Part shown: positions 5,436 to 8,251 of the stretch, in pieces
Numbering within the stretch: the stretch's first letter is position 1
How the letters are laid out: every line of letters starts with the position of its first letter
Assembly: GCA_036568605.1 (NCBI GenBank)
Contig: DATCSE010000334.1
Location: forward strand, 1-8,251
Length of the DNA stretch: 8,251 nucleotides
Origin: DATCSE01 sp036568605
GTDB taxonomy: Bacteria; Pseudomonadota; Gammaproteobacteria; Burkholderiales; Burkholderiaceae_C
Reading direction: 5' to 3'
Position numbers and translations under genes: made by a program
Notes under the pieces: model-generated
Told to the model about the DNA's origin: nothing
Databases searched by the model: none
What the model saw: the letters and a program-made list of their open reading frames with translations, nothing else

Positions 5436-6155
5436 ATGGCGCTCACCGCCATCCACCACCGCCGGCTGCGCGAGGTCTACCGCTCGGCCGGCTGGCCGTG
5501 CCAGGACCTGCTCGAGGTCGAGCTGCTCGCGGCCGGGCTGCTGGAGCGCGTACGCGGGCCGCAGGGGCACGAGACGCTGCGCGTCACCGACGCGGGCATC
5601 GCGGTGCTCGCGCAGACGCTGCAGCGCAACCGCGCGCGGCGCGATCTGCACGAGACATTGGTCGAGCGGGTCGCGCGCGAGATGGCGCGCGCGGGGCGAA
5701 TCGCGTGGCGCGGCCTGAGCCTGCGCGCGAAGGTCGCCACCGGCCCTGAGCCGGACGCGGCCGAGCGCTGGGTGATGGCGATGCCCGACGTCTTCTCGAT
5801 CCGCCACACGACCGTCGAGGCCTACCTCGAGCCCATCGTGCACGAGATCAAGGTGCACCGCAGCGACCTGCTCGGCGAGCTGCGCAACCCGGCCAAGCGG
5901 GCGGCCTATCAGCAGCTGTGCGGCGAGTTCTGGTACGTGCTGCGCCAGGGCATCGCCGAGCCCGACGAAATCCCGGCCGATTGCGGCGTGATCATCGCGG
6001 CCGAGACCCGCGACGGCGAGCAGGCCCAGCTCGACGTCGTGCGGCCGGCGCCCAAGCGCACCATGCAGATGCCGTTCGCGATCTGGATGGCGCTGGCGCG
6101 CGCCACACCCAGCCACACGGTGCGCGACGACGACGAGGCACAGCAGTTGCTGTAG
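5436..6155 (+). CDS. Putative PD-(D/E)XK nuclease-like protein, MmcB-like C-terminal half with N-terminal winged-helix-like region
   Basis: A 239-residue protein, family not firmly recognised. Residues 110-190 resemble MmcB-type DNA repair proteins (PF06319 as I recall it): MPDVFSIRH (116-124), VHEIKVHRSDLLGELRNPAK (135-154), then AAYQQLCGEFWYVL, and IPADCGVIIAA (179-189). MmcB proteins carry ADVIAL, VEIKSSRADFLAD and YLDYCDRFYFAVP at equivalent places. P117-D118 and E137-x-K139 fit the PD-(D/E)XK nuclease core, so a metal-dependent DNA nuclease fold is plausible. Residues 1-65 (REVYRSAGWPCQDLLEVELL, then LRVTDAG and IAVLAQTLQ) look like a winged-helix region rich in helices. Mid-region 66-95 is basic and helical. 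It starts 13 bp after vapC on the same strand, with no clear Shine-Dalgarno, so it may be translated through coupling. Activity is inference from motif pattern. Confidence 0.75.
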   Translation: MALTAIHHRRLREVYRSAGWPCQDLLEVELLAAGLLERVRGPQGHETLRVTDAGIAVLAQTLQRNRARRDLHETLVERVAREMARAGRIAWRGLSLRAKVATGPEPDAAERWVMAMPDVFSIRHTTVEAYLEPIVHEIKVHRSDLLGELRNPAKRAAYQQLCGEFWYVLRQGIAEPDEIPADCGVIIAAETRDGEQAQLDVVRPAPKRTMQMPFAIWMALARATPSHTVRDDDEAQQLL

Positions 6156-6176
6156 TGTCGAATCGCCCCCCGCTTG

Positions 6177-6195
6177 CCGAGCCGCTCTGGCTTGG
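6177..6195 (+). terminator. Weak candidate terminator after MmcB-like gene
   Basis: CCGAGCC, loop GCTCT, GGCTTGG form a 7-bp stem with one G-T pair, starting 22 bp after the stop. The following TTAGCCTTTC has only short T runs, so factor-independent termination would be inefficient. The rest of 6156-6235 shows no gene and no convincing promoter. Confidence 0.25.
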
Positions 6196-6235
6196 TTAGC
6201 CTTTCCCCCTTGACGTACACCCTGCGCAGGATCCC

Positions 6236-7939
6236 ATGAAGACCCGCTTTTTCGCCGCGGCGCCACAAGCGCTCGTGCTCACTCTGGCCAGCGCGGCAAC
6301 GCTGCTTGCCGCCTGCTCGAAGTCCGGCCCTGACAACGCCTCCACGGCTAGCACCGCCGCGCCGCCGCATCAAGCCGCCACGCCGGCCACGCCAACGGCG
6401 CAGGCCGCCGCCCACGACGCCGCCGGCATCGCCTGGCAGCACGCGAGCAACGACGCCGAGGTCGACGCCGCCTTCGCGCGGGCCAAGAGCGAATCCAAGC
6501 CGGTCTTCGTCTACTGGGGCGCGAAGTGGTGCCCGCCGTGCAACCAGGTCAAGGCGACGCTGTTCAACCGGCAGGACTTCATCGAGCGCTCGCGTGCGTT
6601 CGTGCCGGTGTACGTCGACGGCGACAGCCCGGGGGCGCAGAAGCTGGGTGCCCGCTTCAAGGTCAGCGGCTACCCGACCATGGTGCTGTTCAACCCGCAA
6701 GGCATCGAGATGACGCGGCTGCCGGGCGAAGTCGAGCCGCAGCGCTACACCGAGGTGCTGACGCTCGGGATGAACGCGCAGCGCCCGGTCAAGGAGGTGC
6801 TCGCGCAGGCCAAGGCCGGCGGCCAGGGCTTGGCCGCGAACGATTGGCGGCTGCTCGCGTTCTACTCGTGGGACACCGACCAGCAGCAGCTCGTCGCGAA
6901 GGATGGCGTGCCGGCGCTGCTGAAGCAGCTCGCCGATGCCTGCCCGGCCGACCAGACCGAGATCGCGACCCGGCTGCGCCTGAAGGCGCTGGCCGCGGTG
7001 GACACGACGAAGGCCGCCGCTGGCAAACCGTCTCCGGCCGACCAGGCCGCGCTGCTGAAGCTGCTGGCCGACCCGGCCGCCTCGCGCGAGCACATGGACG
7101 TGATCGCGAACTACGCAACCGACATCGTGCGCGCCGCCAGTGCGAAGGGCACGCCGCAGCGCGCCGAACTGACCGCGGCGATGGACGCCGCGTTGAAGCG
7201 CTTCGAGGCCGATGCGAGCCTGTCGCGCGCCGATCGCATCGGCGCGTTGATCGCGCAGGTCGACCTCGCGAAGATCGACGTCGACAAGAAGGACAACAAC
7301 AGCAGCAAAAAGGCGGCGCCGGTCAAGCTCCCCGAGGCGCTGCTGGCCGACATCCGCGAGCAGACCGCGAAGGTCGACCGCGAGATCACCGACGGCTACG
7401 AGCGCCAGGCCGTGATCACGGCGGCCGCGTATCTGCTCGAGCAGGCCGGACTGGGGGCCGAATCCGACGCGCTGCTGAAAGCCAACCTCGCGAAGAGCCA
7501 TTCGCCGTACTACCTGATGAGCGAGCTCGCCAGCAACGCGAAGAACCGCGGCGACGCGCCCGAGGCGCTGCGCTGGTACGAAGAGGCGTTCAACAAGAGC
7601 GAAGGTCCCGCGACCCGGCTGCAGTGGGGCGCGAGTTACGTCAACGCGCTGGTCGATCTCGCGCCGCAGGACGAGGCGCGCATCGAGAAGGCCGCGTCGC
7701 AGCTCTTCACCGAGGCTGCCGCGGCGCCGGATGCGTTCTACGAGCGCAGCGGGCGGTCGCTGCAGCGGGTGGGCACCAAGCTGCAGGGCTGGAGCAAGGG
7801 CGGCCATCATGCCGCGGCACTGCAGCGGCTGCAGAAGCAGCTCGACGGCGTCTGCTCCGGTCTGGCCGACAAGGGCGACGCCGGCAAGCGCGAAGCCTGC
7901 GAGGGGCTGCTGAAGACGCCGGCGAAGAAGACGGCTTGA
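6236..7939 (+). CDS. Large thioredoxin-domain lipoprotein
   Basis: A 567-residue exported lipoprotein with a thiol-disulfide redox domain. The signal peptide ends in the lipobox L24-A-A-C27 (LLAACSKSG). With Ser at +2 it should be sorted to the outer membrane, facing the periplasm. A Thr/Ala/Pro-rich linker (32-62) follows. The thioredoxin-like domain spans about 65-175: SKPVFVYWGAKWCPPCNQVK (87-106) gives the active site C99-P-P-C102, and GYPTMVLF supplies the cis-proline P147, so both redox Cys are intact. The remaining 390 residues are mostly helical. A low-complexity Lys/Asp/Asn/Ser patch (VDKKDNNSSKKAAP) lies near 350-362, and a TPR-like helix pair lies near 423-455 (LMSELASNAKNRGDAPEALR then WYEEAF). 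The WCPPC site and fold suggest a reductase or thiol-repair role similar to DsbD's periplasmic γ domain; the target is unknown. The ATG at 6236 has AGGA 4 nt upstream. Downstream is the YejA-like gene, 76 bp away. Confidence 0.9.
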   Translation: MKTRFFAAAPQALVLTLASAATLLAACSKSGPDNASTASTAAPPHQAATPATPTAQAAAHDAAGIAWQHASNDAEVDAAFARAKSESKPVFVYWGAKWCPPCNQVKATLFNRQDFIERSRAFVPVYVDGDSPGAQKLGARFKVSGYPTMVLFNPQGIEMTRLPGEVEPQRYTEVLTLGMNAQRPVKEVLAQAKAGGQGLAANDWRLLAFYSWDTDQQQLVAKDGVPALLKQLADACPADQTEIATRLRLKALAAVDTTKAAAGKPSPADQAALLKLLADPAASREHMDVIANYATDIVRAASAKGTPQRAELTAAMDAALKRFEADASLSRADRIGALIAQVDLAKIDVDKKDNNSSKKAAPVKLPEALLADIREQTAKVDREITDGYERQAVITAAAYLLEQAGLGAESDALLKANLAKSHSPYYLMSELASNAKNRGDAPEALRWYEEAFNKSEGPATRLQWGASYVNALVDLAPQDEARIEKAASQLFTEAAAAPDAFYERSGRSLQRVGTKLQGWSKGGHHAAALQRLQKQLDGVCSGLADKGDAGKREACEGLLKTPAKKTA

Positions 7940-7947
7940 GCCCACGG

Positions 7948-7966
7948 CCGGGGCGGAGTTCCCCGG
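7948..7966 (+). terminator. Short G+C hairpin after thioredoxin lipoprotein gene (weak terminator candidate)
   Basis: CCGGGG (7948-7953), loop CGGAGTT and CCCCGG (7961-7966) form a perfect 6-bp stem beginning 8 bp after the stop codon. It is followed by TGAAAACC with no T-run. It may protect the 3' end or assist rho, but a classic intrinsic terminator is not supported. Confidence 0.3.
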
Positions 7967-8015
7967 TGAAAACCAGCGCAGGCCGGCATGGGGCTTGCCC
8001 TTAGGATTCGCGACC

Positions 8016-8251
8016 ATGCAAAAAGGCTTGACCAGCGCTGGGCGGTTGCGGCGCCGGGTTGCACAGTTCATCTTGACGCCACCGTTTGCGTGGCTGGGTG
8101 CCTCGGTTGCTCATGCGGCGCCTCGCCCAGCCCCGAACGATGCGGCACCGGACAGCGCTCCGTTGCCGGCCACCGGTTGGGTTCACGCGTACGCCTCCTT
8201 CGGCGAGCCGAAATATCCGCGCGGATTCGCTCATTTCGAGTATCTGAATCC
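8016..8251 (+). CDS. YejA-like peptide ABC transporter substrate-binding protein (family 5), partial at 3' end
   Basis: The first 78 codons of a plus-strand gene cut by the right edge. Residues 10-34 form a signal peptide (basic RLRRR, then a hydrophobic stretch, probable cleavage after VAHA). A Pro/Ala-rich linker (35-52) follows, then HAYASFGEPKYPRGFAHFEY (57-76). This matches the start of mature YejA-type proteins (HA..FGEPKYP..F.HF.YVNP), periplasmic binders of oligopeptides and of microcin C-type peptides, working with an inner-membrane ABC transporter of the YejBEF kind. AGGA (8003-8006) lies 9 nt before the ATG, supporting this start. Whether yejBEF follow cannot be seen. The short conserved stretch is diagnostic of the family but not enough to fix the substrate. 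Confidence 0.83.
   Translation, partial: MQKGLTSAGRLRRRVAQFILTPPFAWLGASVAHAAPRPAPNDAAPDSAPLPATGWVHAYASFGEPKYPRGFAHFEYLN

Noticed and set aside
6210..6238. TTGACG at 6210-6215 as a -35 box for the thioredoxin lipoprotein gene
   Set aside because: A -10 at normal spacing would fall on the start codon, leaving no leader for the AGGA ribosome site.
5909..8071. A 720-codon open frame on the minus strand
   Set aside because: It lies opposite the MmcB-like and thioredoxin lipoprotein genes and has an Arg/Leu/Gln/Val-rich composition typical of antisense frames in G+C-rich DNA. The plus-strand genes have recognisable motifs, a lipobox and ribosome sites.

Overview
The window is G+C-rich DNA with strong G/C preference at third codon positions. 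Gene content and the palindromic repeat family at 2227-2506 suggest a betaproteobacterium of the order Burkholderiales, possibly the Rubrivivax/Leptothrix/Methylibium group. This is inference from protein resemblance and repeat type, since no rRNA or tRNA is present.

Layout, left to right. (1) 1-687, minus strand: the N-terminal 229 codons of an uncharacterised protein with an HNH-like signature, running off the left edge. (2) 688-888: a divergent intergenic region with two copies of the palindrome TGGCTCA-N5-TGAGCCA. (3) 889-1896 plus: a WYL-domain transcriptional regulator, followed by a small DUF427 protein (1928-2209) that most likely starts at a TTG. (4) 2227-2506: three tandem copies of a 71-bp imperfect palindrome between convergent genes; the spacers carry an echo of the 3' end of the DUF427 gene. 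(5) 2541-3653 minus and 3746-4660 plus: two divergent periplasmic substrate-binding proteins, PotF-like (putrescine/polyamine) and GltI-like (glutamate/aspartate), neither with permease or ATPase genes beside it. (6) 4670-4704: a perfect 14-bp-arm palindrome directly upstream of a VapB/VapC-type toxin-antitoxin pair (4722-5422). It is followed 13 bp later by a 239-aa protein with a PD-(D/E)XK nuclease-like C-terminal half resembling MmcB (5436-6155). (7) 6236-7939 plus: a large lipoprotein with an N-terminal thioredoxin domain (WCPPC) and a long helical C-terminal region. (8) 8016-8251 plus: the start of a YejA-type peptide-binding protein, cut by the right edge.

Functionally the window mixes cell-envelope functions (three exported substrate-binding proteins and one redox lipoprotein) with small regulatory or accessory modules (WYL regulator, VapBC, two nuclease-like proteins). 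The least explained parts are the paired palindromes at 752-855, the gene downstream of vapBC, and the tandem palindrome array.
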